Shown: positions 37,441-49,700 of the stretch, piece after piece
Layout: the number at the start of each line of letters is the position of its first letter
Numbering within the stretch: position 1 is the stretch's first letter
DNA from: Megachile rotundata
Lineage: Eukaryota > Arthropoda > Insecta > Hymenoptera > Megachilidae
Assembly (NCBI RefSeq): GCF_050947335.1
Contig: NC_134991.1
Span: forward strand, 1,984,001-2,048,000
Direction: 5' to 3'
DNA length: 64,000 nucleotides
Notes under the pieces: generated by a model
The model's input: the letters and a program-made list of their open reading frames with translations, nothing else
Database searches by the model: none
Told to the model about the DNA's origin: nothing
Program-made: the position numbers and the translations under genes

Positions 37441-40400
37441 GATGAATTCGAAAAAGGCCGATATCCTAAAGGTCGAAATCCCAAAGTCCGAAATCCCAAG
37501 GCCAAAATACCAAAGGATGAATTCCCAAAAGGCCGAAATCCCAAAGGTCGAATTCCCAAAGTCCGAAATCCCAAGGCCGAAATTCCAAATGCTGAAATCA
37601 CAAGGGCCGAAATCCCAAAGGCCGAAATCCCAAAGGCCGATATCCCAAAGGCGGAAATTCCAAAGGCCGTAATCCCAAAAAATGATTTCCCAAAAGGCCG
37701 AAATCGGAATGGTCGAAATCCCAAAGGCCTAAATCCCAAAGAATGAATTCCCAAAAGGCCGAAATCCCAAAGGCCGAAATCCCCAAGGCCGAAATCCCAA
37801 GGGCCGAAATCCTATAGGTCCAAATCCCAAAGGACGATATCCCCAAGGCCGAAATCCCAAGGGCCGAAATCCTATAGGTCCAAATCCAAAAGGACGAAAT
37901 CCCAAAGGCCGAAATCCCAAAGGCTGAAATTCCAAAGACCGTCTTACCAAAGTCCGAAATCCCAAAGATCGAAATCCCAAAAGCCGATATCCCAAAGGCG
38001 GAAATTCCAAAAGCCGAAATCCCAAAGGCCGAAATCCCAAAGGCCGAAATCCCAAAGGTCGAAATCCCAAAGGCCGAAATCCCAAAGGCCGCAATCCCAA
38101 GGGCCGGAATCCCAAGGGTCGAGATCCCAAAGGACGAAATCTCAATGGCCGAAATCTCAAATGCCGAAATCCCAAAGGCTGAAATCCCAAAGACCGAAAA
38201 CCAAAGGGCCGAAATCCCAAAGGCTGAAATTCCGAAGACCGACTACCCAAAGGCCGAAATCCCAGAGGCCGAAATCCCAAAGGCCGAAATCCCAAAGGCC
38301 GAAATCCCAAGGGCCGAAATCCCAAAGGTCCAAATTCCAAAGGCCGGAATCCCAAAGGCCGAAATCCCAAATGTCGAAATCCCAAGGGATGAATTCCCAA
38401 AAGGCCGTAATCCCAAAGGTCGAAATCCCAAAGGCAGAAATCCCAAAGTCCGAAATCCCAAAGGCTGAAATCCCAAAGGCCGAAATCCAAAGGCCGAAAT
38501 CACAAAGGCCGATATCCTGAAGGCGGAAATTCCAAAGGCCGAAATCCCAGAGACCGAAATCCCAAAGGCCGAAATCCAAAGGGCCGGAATCCCAAAGGCT
38601 GAAATTCCAAGGGCCGAAATCCCAAGGCCCGAAATCCCAAAGGTCCAAATCCCAGAGGCGGAAATTCCAAGGGCCGAAATCCCAAACGCCGAAATCCCAA
38701 AGGTCGAAATCCCAAAGCCCGAAATCCCAAATGTCGAAATCCCAACGCCGAAATGCCAAGGGATGAATTCGAAAAAGGCCGATATCCCAAAGGTCGAAAT
38801 CCCAAAGTCCGAAATCCCAAGGCCAAAATACCAAAGGATGAATTCCCAAAAGGCCGAAATCCCAAAGGTCGAATTCCCAAAGTCCGAAATCCCAAGGCCG
38901 AAATCCCAAATGCTGAAATCACAAGGGCCGAAATCCCAAAAGCCGAAATCCCAAAGGCCGATATCCCAAAGGCGGAAATTCCAAAGGCCGTAATCCCAAA
39001 AAATGATTTCCCAAAAGGCCGAAATCGGAATGGTCGAAATCCCAAAGGCCTAAATCCCAAAGAATGAATTCCCAAAAGGCCGAAATCCCAAAGGCCGAAA
39101 TCCCCAAGGCCGAAATCCCAAGGGCCGAAATCCTATAGGTCCAAATCCCAAAGGACGATATCCCCAAGGCCGAAATCCCAAGGGCCGAAATCCTATAGGT
39201 CCAAATCCAAAAGGACGAAATCCCAAAGGCCGAAATCCCAAAGGCTGAAATTCCAAAGACCGTCTTACCAAAGGCCGAAATCCCAAAGATCGAAATCCCA
39301 AAAGCCGATATCCCAAAGGCGGAAATTCCAAAAGCCGAAATCCCAAAGGCCGAAATCCCAAAGGCCGAAATCCCAAAGGCCGAAATCCCAAAGGCCGCAA
39401 TCCCAAGGGCCGGAATCCCAAGGGTCGAGATCCCAAAGGACGAAATCTCAATGGCCGAAATCTCAAATGCCGAAATCCCAAAGGCTGAAATCCCAAAGAC
39501 CGAAATCCAAAGGGCCGAAATCCCAAAGGCTGAAATTCCGAAGACCGACTACCCAAAGACCGAAATCCCAGAGGCCGAAATCCCAAAGGCCGAAATCCCA
39601 AAGGCCGAAATCCCAAAGGCCGAAATCCGAAATGTCGAAATCCCAAAGGCCGAAATCCCAAAGGTGAAATCACAAGGGCCGAAATCCCAAAGCCCGAAAT
39701 CCCAAATGTCGAAATCCCAACGCCGAAATGCCAAGGGATGAATTCGAAAAAGGCCGATATCCCAAAGGTCGAAATCCCAAAGTCCGAAATCCCAAGGCCA
39801 AAATACCAAAGGATGAATTCCCAAAAGGCCGAAATCCCAAAGGTCGAATTCCCAAAGTCCGAAATCCCAAGGCCGAAATCCCAAATGCTGAAATCACAAG
39901 GGCCGAAATCCCAAAGGCCGAAATCCCAAAGGCCGATATCCCAAAGGCGGAAATTCCAAAGGCCGTAATCCCAAAAAATGATTTCCCAAAAGGCCGAAAT
40001 CGGAATGGTCGAAATCCCAAAGGCCTAAATCCCAAAGAATGAATTCCCAAAAGGCCGAAATCCCAAAGGCCGAAATCCCCAAGGCCGAAATCCCAAGGGC
40101 CGAAATCCTATAGGTCCAAATCCCAAAGGACGATATCCCCAAGGCCGAAATCCCAAGGGCCGAAATCCTATAGGTCCAAATCCAAAAGGACGAAATCCCA
40201 AAGGCCGAAATCCCAAAGGCTGAAATTCCAAAGACCGTCTTACCAAAGTCCGAAATCCCAAAGATCGAAATCCCAAAAGCCGATATCCCAAAGGCGGAAA
40301 TTCCAAAAGCCGAAATCCCAAAGGCCGAAATCCCAAAGGCCGAAATCCCAAAGGTCGAAATCCCAAAGGCCGAAATCCCAAAGGCCGCAATCCCAAGGGC

Positions 40401-43315
40401 CGGAATCCCAAGGGTCGAGATCCCAAAGGACGAAATCTCAATGGCCGAAATCTCAAATGCCGAAATCCCAAAGGCTGAAATCCCAAAGACCGAAAACCAA
40501 AGGGCCGAAATCCCAAAGGCTGAAATTCCGAAGACCGACTACCCAAAGGCCGAAATCCCAGAGGCCGAAATCCCAAAGGCCGAAATCCCAAAGGCCGAAA
40601 TCCCAAGGGCCGAAATCCCAAAGGTCCAAATTCCAAAGGCCGGAATCCCAAAGGCCGAAATCCCAAATGTCGAAATCCCAAGGGATGAATTCCCAAAAGG
40701 CCGTAATCCCAAAGGTCGAAATCCCAAAGGCAGAAATCCCAAAGTCCGAAATCCCAAAGGCTGAAATCCCAAAGGCCGAAATCCAAAGGCCGAAATCACA
40801 AAGGCCGATATCCTGAAGGCGGAAATTCCAAAGGCCGAAATCCCAAAGACCGAAATCCCAAAGGCCGAAATCCAAAGGGCCGGAATCCCAAAGGCTGAAA
40901 TTCCAAGGGCCGAAATCCCAAGGCCCGAAATCCCAAAGGTCCAAATCCCAGAGGCGGAAATTCCAAGGGCCGAAATCCCAAACGCCGAAATCCCAAAGGT
41001 CGAAATCCCAAAGCCCGAAATCCCAAATGTCGAAATCCCAACGCCGAAATGCCAAGGGATGAATTCGAAAAAGGCCGATATCCCAAAGGTCGAAATCCCA
41101 AAGTCCGAAATCCCAAGGCCAAAATACCAAAGGATGAATTCCCAAAAGGCCGAAATCCCAAAGGTCGAATTCCCAAAGTCCGAAATCCCAAGGCCGAAAT
41201 CCCAAATGCTGAAATCACAAGGGCCGAAATCCCAAAGGCCGAAATCCCAAAGGCCGATATCCCAAAGGCGGAAATTCCAAAGGCCGTAATCCCAAAAAAT
41301 GATTTCCCAAAAGGCCGAAATCGGAATGGTCGAAATCCCAAAGGCCTAAATCCCAAAGAATGAATTCCCAAAAGGCCGAAATCCCAAAGGCCGAAATCCC
41401 CAAGGCCGAAATCCCAAGGGCCGAAATCCTATAGGTCCAAATCCCAAAGGACGATATCCCCAAGGCCGAAATCCCAAGGGCCGAAATCCTATAGGTCCAA
41501 ATCCAAAAGGACGAAATCCCAAAGGCCGAAATCCCAAAGGCTGAAATTCCAAAGACCGTCTTACCAAAGTCCGAAATCCCAAAGATCGAAATCCCAAAAG
41601 CCGATATCCCAAAGGCGGAAATTCCAAAAGCCGAAATCCCAAAGGCCGAAATCCCAAAGGCCGAAATCCCAAAGGTCGAAATCCCAAAGGCCGAAATCCC
41701 AAAGGCCGCAATCCCAAGGGCCGGAATCCCAAGGGTCGAGATCCCAAAGGACGAAATCTCAATGGCCGAAATCTCAAATGCCGAAATCCCAAAGGCTGAA
41801 ATCCCAAAGACCGAAAACCAAAGGGCCGAAATCCCAAAGGCTGAAATTCCGAAGACCGACTACCCAAAGGCCGAAATCCCAGAGGCCGAAATCCCAAAGG
41901 CCGAAATCCCAAAGGCCGAAATCCCAAGGGCCGAAATCCCAAAGGTCCAAATTCCAAAGGCCGAAATCCCAAAGGTCGAAATCCCAAAGCCCGAAATCCC
42001 AAATGTCGAAATCCCAACGCCGAAATGCCAAGGGATGAATTCGAAAAAGGCCGATATCCCAAAGGTCGAAATCCCAAAGTCCGAAATCCCAAGGCCAAAA
42101 TACCAAAGGATGAATTCCCAAAAGGCCGAAATCCCAAAGGTCGAATTCCCAAAGTCCGAAATCCCAAGGCCGAAATCCCAAATGCTGAAATCACAAGGGC
42201 CGAAATCCCAAAGGCCGAAATCCCAAAGGCCGATATCCCAAAGGCGGAAATTCCAAAGGCCGTAATCCCAAAAAATGATTTCCCAAAAGGCCGAAATCGG
42301 AATGGTCGAAATCCCAAAGGCCTAAATCCCAAAGAATGAATTCCCAAAAGGCCGAAATCCCAAAGGCCGAAATCCCCAAGGCCGAAATCCCAAGGGCCGA
42401 AATCCTATAGGTCCAAATCCCAAAGGACGATATCCCCAAGGCCGAAATCCCAAGGGCCGAAATCCTATAGGTCCAAATCCAAAAGGACGAAATCCCAAAG
42501 GCCGAAATCCCAAAGGCTGAAATTCCATAGACCGTCTTACCAAAGTCCGAAATCCCAAAGATCGAAATCCCAAAAGCCGATATCCCAAAGGCGGAAATTC
42601 CAAAAGCCGAAATCCCAAAGGCCGAAATCCCAAAGGCCGAAATCCCAAAGGTCGAAATCCCAAAGGCCGAAATCCCAAAGGCCGCAATCCCAAGGGCCGG
42701 AATCCCAAGGGTCGAGATCCCAAAGGACGAAATCTCAATGGCCGAAATCTCAAATGCCGAAATCCCAAAGGCTGAAATCCCAAAGACCGAAAACCAAAGG
42801 GCCGAAATCCCAAAGGCTGAAATTCCGAAGACCGACTACCCAAAGGCCGAAATCCCAGAGGCCGAAATCCCAAAGGCCGAAATCCCAAAGGCCGAAATCC
42901 CAAGGGCCGAAATCCCAAAGGTCCAAATTCCAAAGGCCGGAATCCCAAAGGCCGAAATCCCAAATGTCGAAATCCCAAGGGATGAATTCCCAAAAGGCCG
43001 TAATCCCAAAGGTCGAAATCCCAAAGGCAGAAATCCCAAAGTCCGAAATCCCAAAGGCTGAAATCCCAAAGGCCGAAATCCAAAGGCCGAAATCACAAAG
43101 GCCGATATCCTGAAGGCGGAAATTCCAAAGGCCGAAATCCCAAAGACCGAAATCCCAAAGGCCGAAATCCAAAGGGCCGGAATCCCAAAGGCTGAAATTC
43201 CAAGGGCCGAAATCCCAAGGCCCGAAATCCCAAAGGTCCAAATCCCAGAGGCGGAAATTCCAAGGGCCGAAATCCCAAACGCCGAAATCCCAAAGGTCGA
43301 AATCCCAAAGGCCGA
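37441..43315 (+). repeat. 2296-bp higher-order repeat, 2.5 copies
   Basis: GATGAATTCGAAAAAGGCC occurs at 37441, 38762, 39737, 41058 and 42034, giving alternating spacings of 1321, 975, 1321 and 976 bp. Full copies are 37441-39736 and 39737-42033; a partial third runs to about 43315. By eye the 1321-bp halves differ at only a handful of positions, for example ATCCTAAAGG/ATCCCAAAGG at 37463 and CCCAGAGACC/CCCAAAGACC near 38549. The 976-bp half at 41058 is a hybrid: its right part near 41810-41990 follows the 1321-bp type. This is the least diverged large repeat in the window. Confidence 0.93.
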
Positions 43316-44000
43316 AATCCAAAAAGCTGAAATCCCAAGGGCCGAAATCCCAAGGGCCGAAATCCCAAAGGCCGAAATCCCAAAGGCCGAAATCCCAAAT
43401 GCCGAAATCTCAAAGGCCGAAATCCCACAGGCCGAAATCCCAAAGGCCGCCATCCCAAGGGCCGAAATCCGAATGGTCGAAATCCCAAACGCCTAAATCC
43501 CAAAGGATGAATTCCAAAAGGCCGAAATCCCAAAGGCCGAAATCCAAAAGGCCGATATCACAAAGGCGAAAATTCCAAAGGTCGAAATCCCAAAGCATGA
43601 TTTCCCAAAAGGCCGAAATCTGAAAGATCGAAATCCCAAAGGCCTAAATCCCACGGGCCGAAATCCCAAAGGTAAAAATCCCAAAAGCCGATACCTTAAA
43701 TGTCGAAACCCTAAGGCCGAAATCCTAAAATGTTCAAAACATAAAGTCTGAAATCCCAAAGGCCGAAATCCCAAAGGCTGCAATTCCAAAGATCGACATC
43801 CCAAAGGCCGAAATCCCAAAAGCTGAAACCCCAAAGGCCGAAATCCCAAAGGCTGAAAACCCCAAGGCTGAAATCACAAAGGCCGAAGTCCCAAAGGCCG
43901 AAATCACAAAGGCCGAAATCCCAAAGGCCGAAATCCCAAAGGCCGAAATCCCAAAGGCCGAAATCCCAAAGGCTGAAATCCGAAAGGATTAATTCCCAAA
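43316..44000 (+). repeat. Segment with diverged block, partner of 56.2-56.8 kb
   Basis: Positions about 43080-43850 match about 56020-56790 at an offset of 12938 bp. Both have the unit CAAAGCATGATTTCCC (43591 and 56529) and a CCGCCATCCC unit (43448 and 56386), and both are followed by a diverged six-unit block. After about 43850 the two part. Confidence 0.85.
43668..43757 (+). repeat. Diverged six-unit block, copy 5
   Basis: This is an isolated copy, 35 kb from the previous one and 13 kb from the next. It has the ATGTTCAAAACAT form of unit five and GATACC at 43690. Confidence 0.88.
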
Positions 44001-46700
44001 AGTCCGGAATCCCAAAGGCCGAAATCCCAATGTCCGTAATCCTAAAGGCCCAAATCCCAAAGCCCGAAATCCCAAAGGCCGAAATTCCAAAGGCCGAAAT
44101 CCCAAAGACCGAAATCCCAAACCCCGAAATCCCAAAGGCCGAAATCCCAAAGGCCGTAATCCCAAAGGCCGAAATCCCAAAAGCCGTAATCCCAAAGGCC
44201 GAAATCCCAAAGGCCGAAATCCCAAATGTCGAAATCCCAATGCCGAAATCCCAAAGGATGAATTCCCAAAAGGCCGAAATCCCATAGGCCGAAATCGCAA
44301 ATGTCGAAATCCCAAGGCCGAAATACCAATTGATGAATTCCCAAAAGGCCGAAATCCCAAAGGTCGAAATCCCATAGGCCGAAATCCCAAAGGATTAATT
44401 CCCAAAAGGCCGAAATCCCAAAGGCCGAAATCCCAAGACCGAAATCCCAAGGGATGAATTCCCAAAACGCTGTAATCCCAATAGTCGAAATCCCAAAGGT
44501 CGAAATCCCAAAGGCCGAAATCCCAAAGGCTGACACCCCAAAGGCCGAAATCCCAAATGTCGGAATCCCAAAGGCTGAATTTCCAAAATGCCGAAATCCC
44601 AACGGTCGAAATTCCAAAGACCGACATCCCAAAGGCCGGAATCCCAAAGGCCGAAATCCCAACTTCCGAAATCCCAAAGGTCGAAATCCCAAAAGCCGAA
44701 ATCCCAATGGCCGAAATCCCAAAGGCCGAAATCCCAAAGGCCGGTATCCCAAGGGCCGAAATCGCAAGGACCGAAATCCCAAAGGCCGAATTCCCAAACG
44801 CCGAAATCCCAAAGGCCGAAATCCCAAAGGCCGAAATCTCAAAGGCCGAAATCCCAAAGCCGGAAATTCCAAAGGCCGAAATCCCAAAGGCCGAAATCCC
44901 AAATGCCGAAATCCCAAATGTCGAAATCCCAATTCCGAAATCCCAAAGGATTAATTCCCAAAAGGCCGAAATCCCAAGGGCCGAAATCCCAAGGGCCGTA
45001 ATCCCAAAGGCCGAAATCCCAAAGGCCGAAATCCCAAAGACCGAAATCCCAAAGGCCGAAATCCCAAAGCCCGAAATCCCAAAGGCCGAAATTCCAAAGG
45101 CCGAAATCCCAAAGGCCGCAATCCCAAGGGCCGGAATCCCATGGGTCGAAATCCCATAGGTCGAAATCCCAAAGGCCGAAATCCCAAGGGCCGGAATCCC
45201 AAGGGCCGGAATCCCAAGGGTCGAAATCCCATAGGTCGAAATCCCAAAGGCCGAAATCTCAATGGCCGAAATCCCAAAGGCAGAAATCCCAAAGGCCGAA
45301 ATCCCAAAGGCCGAAATCCCAAATGTCGAAATCCCAAAGGCCGAAATCTCAATGGCCGAAATCCCAAAGGCAGAAATCCCAAAGGCCGAAATCCCAAAGG
45401 CCGAAATCCCAAATGTCGAAATCCCCAAGGCCGAAATCCCAAGGGATGAATTCCCAAAAGGCTGAAATTCCAATTGTATAAATCACAAAGGCCGCAATCC
45501 CAAATGTCGAAATCTCAAGACCGAAATCCCAAAGGATGAATTCCCAAAAAGCCGAAATCCCAAAGGTCGAAATTCCAAAGGCCGACATCCCAAACGCCGA
45601 AAAACCAAGGGCCGAAATCCCAAATGTCGAAATCCCAATGCCGAAATCCCATTGGATGAATTCCCAAAAGGCCGAAATCCCAAATGCCGAAATCCCAAAG
45701 GTCGAAATCCCAAATTCCGATATCCTAAAGACGGAAATTCCAAAGGTCGAAATTACAAAGGCCGAAATCCCAAACGCCGAAAAACAAAGGGCCGTAATCC
45801 CAAAGGCCGAAATCCCAAAGGCCGAAATCCCAAATGTCGAAATCCCAATACCGAAATCCCAAAGGATGAATTCCCAAAAGGCCGAAATCGGAAAGGCCGA
45901 AATCCCAAAGGCCAAAATCCCAAAGGCTGAAATTCCACAGGCCGACATCCCAAAGGCCGAAATCCCCAAGGCCGAAATCCCAAGGGATGAATTCCCAAAA
46001 GGCTGAAATTCCAAAGGTATAAATCCCAAAGGCCGCAATCCCAAATGTCGAAATCTCAAGACCGAAATCCCAAAGGATGAATTCCCAAAAAGCCGAAATC
46101 CCAAAGGTCGAAATTCCAAAGGCCGAAATCCCAAACGCCGAAAAACCAAGGGCCGAAATCCCATATGTCGATTACCCAATGCCGAAATCCCATTGGATGA
46201 ATTCCCAAAAGGCCGAAATCCCAATGGCCGAAATCCCAAAGGCCGAAATCCCAAAGGCCAAAATCCCAAGGGCCGAAATCGCAAGGACCGAAATCCCAAA
46301 GGTCGAAATCCCAAAGGTCGAAATCCCAAAGGTCGCAATACCAAAGGTCGAAATCTCAAAGGGCGAAATCTCAAAGTCCGAAATCCAAAGGACCGCAATC
46401 CCAAACGCCGAAATCCAAACGGCCGAAATCCCAAAGGCCGAGATCCCAAAGGCCGAAATCCCAAATATCGAAATCCCAAGGCCGAAATCCCTAAGCCGGA
46501 AATTCCAAAGGCCGAAATCCCAAAGGCCGAAATCCCGAATGTCGAAATCCCAATGCCGAAATCCCAAAGGATGAATTCCCAAAAGGCCGAAATCCCAAAC
46601 GCCGAAATCCCAAAGGCCGAAATCCCAAAGGGCGAAATCCCAAGGGCTGAAATCACAAAGGCCGAAGTCCCAAAGTCGGAAATCCCAAAGGCCGAAATCC
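44001..46700 (+). repeat. Module D-like mosaic with a 541-bp tandem duplication
   Basis: 44.45-44.6 kb matches the D segment seen at 11.84, 25.2 and 34.97 kb (CGCTGTAATCCC, then a variant GGCTGAATTTCC). The piece around 45.43-45.97 kb is repeated 541 bp later, at 45.97-46.2 kb: GTATAAATC lies at 45476 and 46017, each followed by a CCGAAAAACC unit. 46.31-46.57 kb matches the diverging tail of module P at 15.54-15.9 kb. Confidence 0.78.
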
Positions 46701-49700
46701 GAAAGGATTAATTCCCAAAAGGCCGAAATCTCAAAAGCCGATATCCCAAGGGCCGTAATCCCAAGGCCAAAATACCAATTGATGAATTCCCAAAAGGCTG
46801 AAATCTCAAAGGTCGAAATCCCATAGGCCGAAATCCCAAAGGCCGAAATCCCAAAGGCCGAAGTCCCAAAGGCCGAAATCCCAAAGGCCGAAATCCCAAA
46901 GGATTAATACCCAAAAGGCCGAAATCCCAAAGGCCGAAATCCCATAGGCCGAAATCCCAAAGGTCGAAATCCCAAAGGCTGAAATCAAAAGGGCCGAAAT
47001 CTCAAAGGCCGAAACCCCAAAGGCCGAAGTGCCAAGGCCGAAATACCAAAGGATGAATTCCCAAAAGACCGAAATCCCAAAGGTCGAAATCCCAAACGCC
47101 GAAATCCCAATGGCCGAAATCCCAAAGGCCGCAATCCTAAGGGCCCGAATCCCATGGGTCGAAATCCCATAGGTCGAAGTCCCAAAGGCCGAAATCCCAA
47201 GGGCCGGAATCCCAAGGGTCGAAATCCCATAGGTCGATATCCCAAAGGCCGAAATCTCAATGGCCGAAATCCCAAAGGCTGAAATCCCAAAGGCCGAAAT
47301 CCCAAAGGCCGAAATCCCAAAGCCCGAAATCACAAAGGCCGAAGTCACAAAGGCCGATATCCCAAAGGTGGGAAATCCAAAGGGCCGAAATCCCAAAGGC
47401 TGCAATCTCAAAGGCCTCAATCTCAAAGGCCGAAATCCCAAAGGCCGAAATCCAAAGGGCCGAAATCCCAAACGCCGCAATGCCAAAGGCCGACATCCCA
47501 AAGGCCGAAATCAAAAGATGGAAATCCCAAAGGATGAATTGCCAAAAGGTCGAAATCCCAAAGGCCGAAATCCCAAAGGCCGATATCCCTAAGGCCGAAA
47601 TCGCAAATGTCGAAATCCCAAGGCTGGAATCTCAAACGCCGAAATCCAAAGGGCCGAAATACCAAAGGCTGAAATTCCAAAGACCGACATCCCAAAGGCC
47701 GAAATCCCAAACACCGAAATCTCAAACGCCGGAATCCCAAAGGCCGAAATCCCAAAGGCCGAAATCCAAGGGGCCGAAACTCCAAAGGCTGAAATTCCAA
47801 AGAGCGACATCCCAAAAACCGAAATTCCAAAGACCGACATCCCAAAAGCCGTAATCCCAAAGGCCGAAATACCAAAGGCCGAAATCCCAATGGCCGGAAT
47901 CCCCAAGGCCGAAATCCCAAAGGCCGAAATCCCAAAGGTCGAAATCCCAATGGCTGAAATCAAAAGGGCCGAAATCTCAAAGGCCGAAACCCCAAAGGCC
48001 GAAGTGCCAAGGCCGAAATACCAAAGGATGAATTCCCAAAAGACCGAAACCCCAAAGGTCGAAATCCCAAAGGCAGAAATCTCAAAGGCCAAAATCCCAA
48101 AGGCCGCAATCCCAAGGGCCGGAATCCCATGGGTCGAAATCCCATATGTCGAAATCCCAAAGGCCGAAATCCCAAGGGCCGGAATCCCAAGGGTCGAAAT
48201 CCCATAGGTCGAAATCCCAAAGGCCGAAATCTAAATGGCCGAAATCCCAAAGGCTGAAATCCCAAAGGCCGAAATCCCAAAGGCCGAAATCCCAAAGGCC
48301 GAAATCCCAAAGGCCGGAATCCCAAAGGCCGAAATCCCAAAGGCCGAAGTCCCAAAGGCCGAAATCCCAAAGGCCGAAATCCCAAAGGATTAATTCCCAA
48401 AAGGCCGAAATCCCAAAGGCCGAAATCCCAAATGTCGAAATCCAAAGGCCCAAATCCCAAAGGCCGATATCCTAAAGGCGGAAATTCAAAACGCCGAAAT
48501 CCGAAACGCCGAAATCCTTAATGCCGAAATCCCAAAATGTCGAAATCCCAAGACCGAAATCCCAAAGGATGAATTCCCTAAAGGCTGAAATCCCAAAGGT
48601 CGACATCCCAAAGGCCGAAATCCCAAAGGCCGAAATCCCAAACGCCGAAATCCCAAAGGCTGAAATCAAAAGGGCCGAAATCTCAAAGGCCGAAACCCCA
48701 AAGACCGAAATGCCAAGGCCGAAATACCAAAGGATGAATTCCCAAAAGACCGAGAACCCAACGGTCGAAATCCCAAAGGCCGAAATCCCAAAGGCCGAAA
48801 TCCCAAAGGCCGCAATCCCAAGGGCCGGAATCCCAAGGGTCGAAATCCCATAGGTCGAAATCCCAAAGGCCGAAATCTCAATGGCCGAAATCTCAAAGGC
48901 CGAAATCCCAAAGGCCGAAATCCCAAATGCCGAAGTTCCAAATGCCGAAAACCCAAGGGCCGAAATCCCAAAGGCCGAAATCTCAAAGGCCGAAATCCCA
49001 AAGCCGGAAATTCCAAAGGCCGACATCCCAAAGACCGAAATCCCAAAGGCCGAAATCCCAAAGGCCGAAATCCCAAGGGCCGAAATCGCAACGACCGAAA
49101 TCCCAAAAGTCGAATTCCCGAAGGTCGAAATCTCAAAGGCCGAAATCCCATGGGCTGAAATCCCAAAGGCCGAAATCCAAAGGGCCGAAATCCCAAAGGT
49201 TGAAATTCGAAAGACCGACATCCCAAAGACCGAAATACCAAAGGCCGAAATCCCAAAGGCCGATATCCTAAAGGTGGAAATCCCAAAAGGCCAAAATCCC
49301 AAAGGCCGAAATCCCAAAGACCGAAATACCAAAAGCCGAAATCCCAAAGCCCGAAATCCCAAAGGCCGAAATTCCAAAGGCCGAAATCCCACACGAAGAA
49401 ATCCCAAAGGCCGAAATCCCAAATGTCGCAATCTCAAGGCCGGAATCCCAAAGGATGAATTCCCAAGAGGCCGAAACCCCAAAGGTCAAAATCCCAAAGG
49501 CTGAAAACCCAAACGCCGAAATCCCAAAGGCTGACACCCCAAAGTCCGAAATCCCAAATGTCGGAATCCCAAAGGCTGAATTCCCAAAATGCGGAAATCC
49601 CAACGGTCGAAATTCCAAAGGCCGAAATCCCAAAGGCCGAAATCCCAAAGCCCGAAATCCCAAAGGCCGAAATTCCAAAGGCCGAAATCCCAATGCCGAA

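Larger units (their letters stand above)
31211..38245 (+). repeat. Large segmental duplication, copy 2
   Basis: This 7.0 kb segment is colinear with 19.7-29.0 kb but shorter. It lacks about 1564 bp (one member of the 2.5 kb pair), about 392 bp near 35.1 kb and about 180 bp near 36.2 kb, and it gains about 104 bp near 36.96-37.06 kb. Its right end runs directly into the 2296-bp repeats. Confidence 0.88.

Noticed and set aside
37441..43315. Assembly error producing the nearly identical 2296-bp copies
   Set aside because: The copies carry distinct base differences and one hybrid half-repeat, which argues against simple duplication by the assembler. It cannot be fully excluded without reads.
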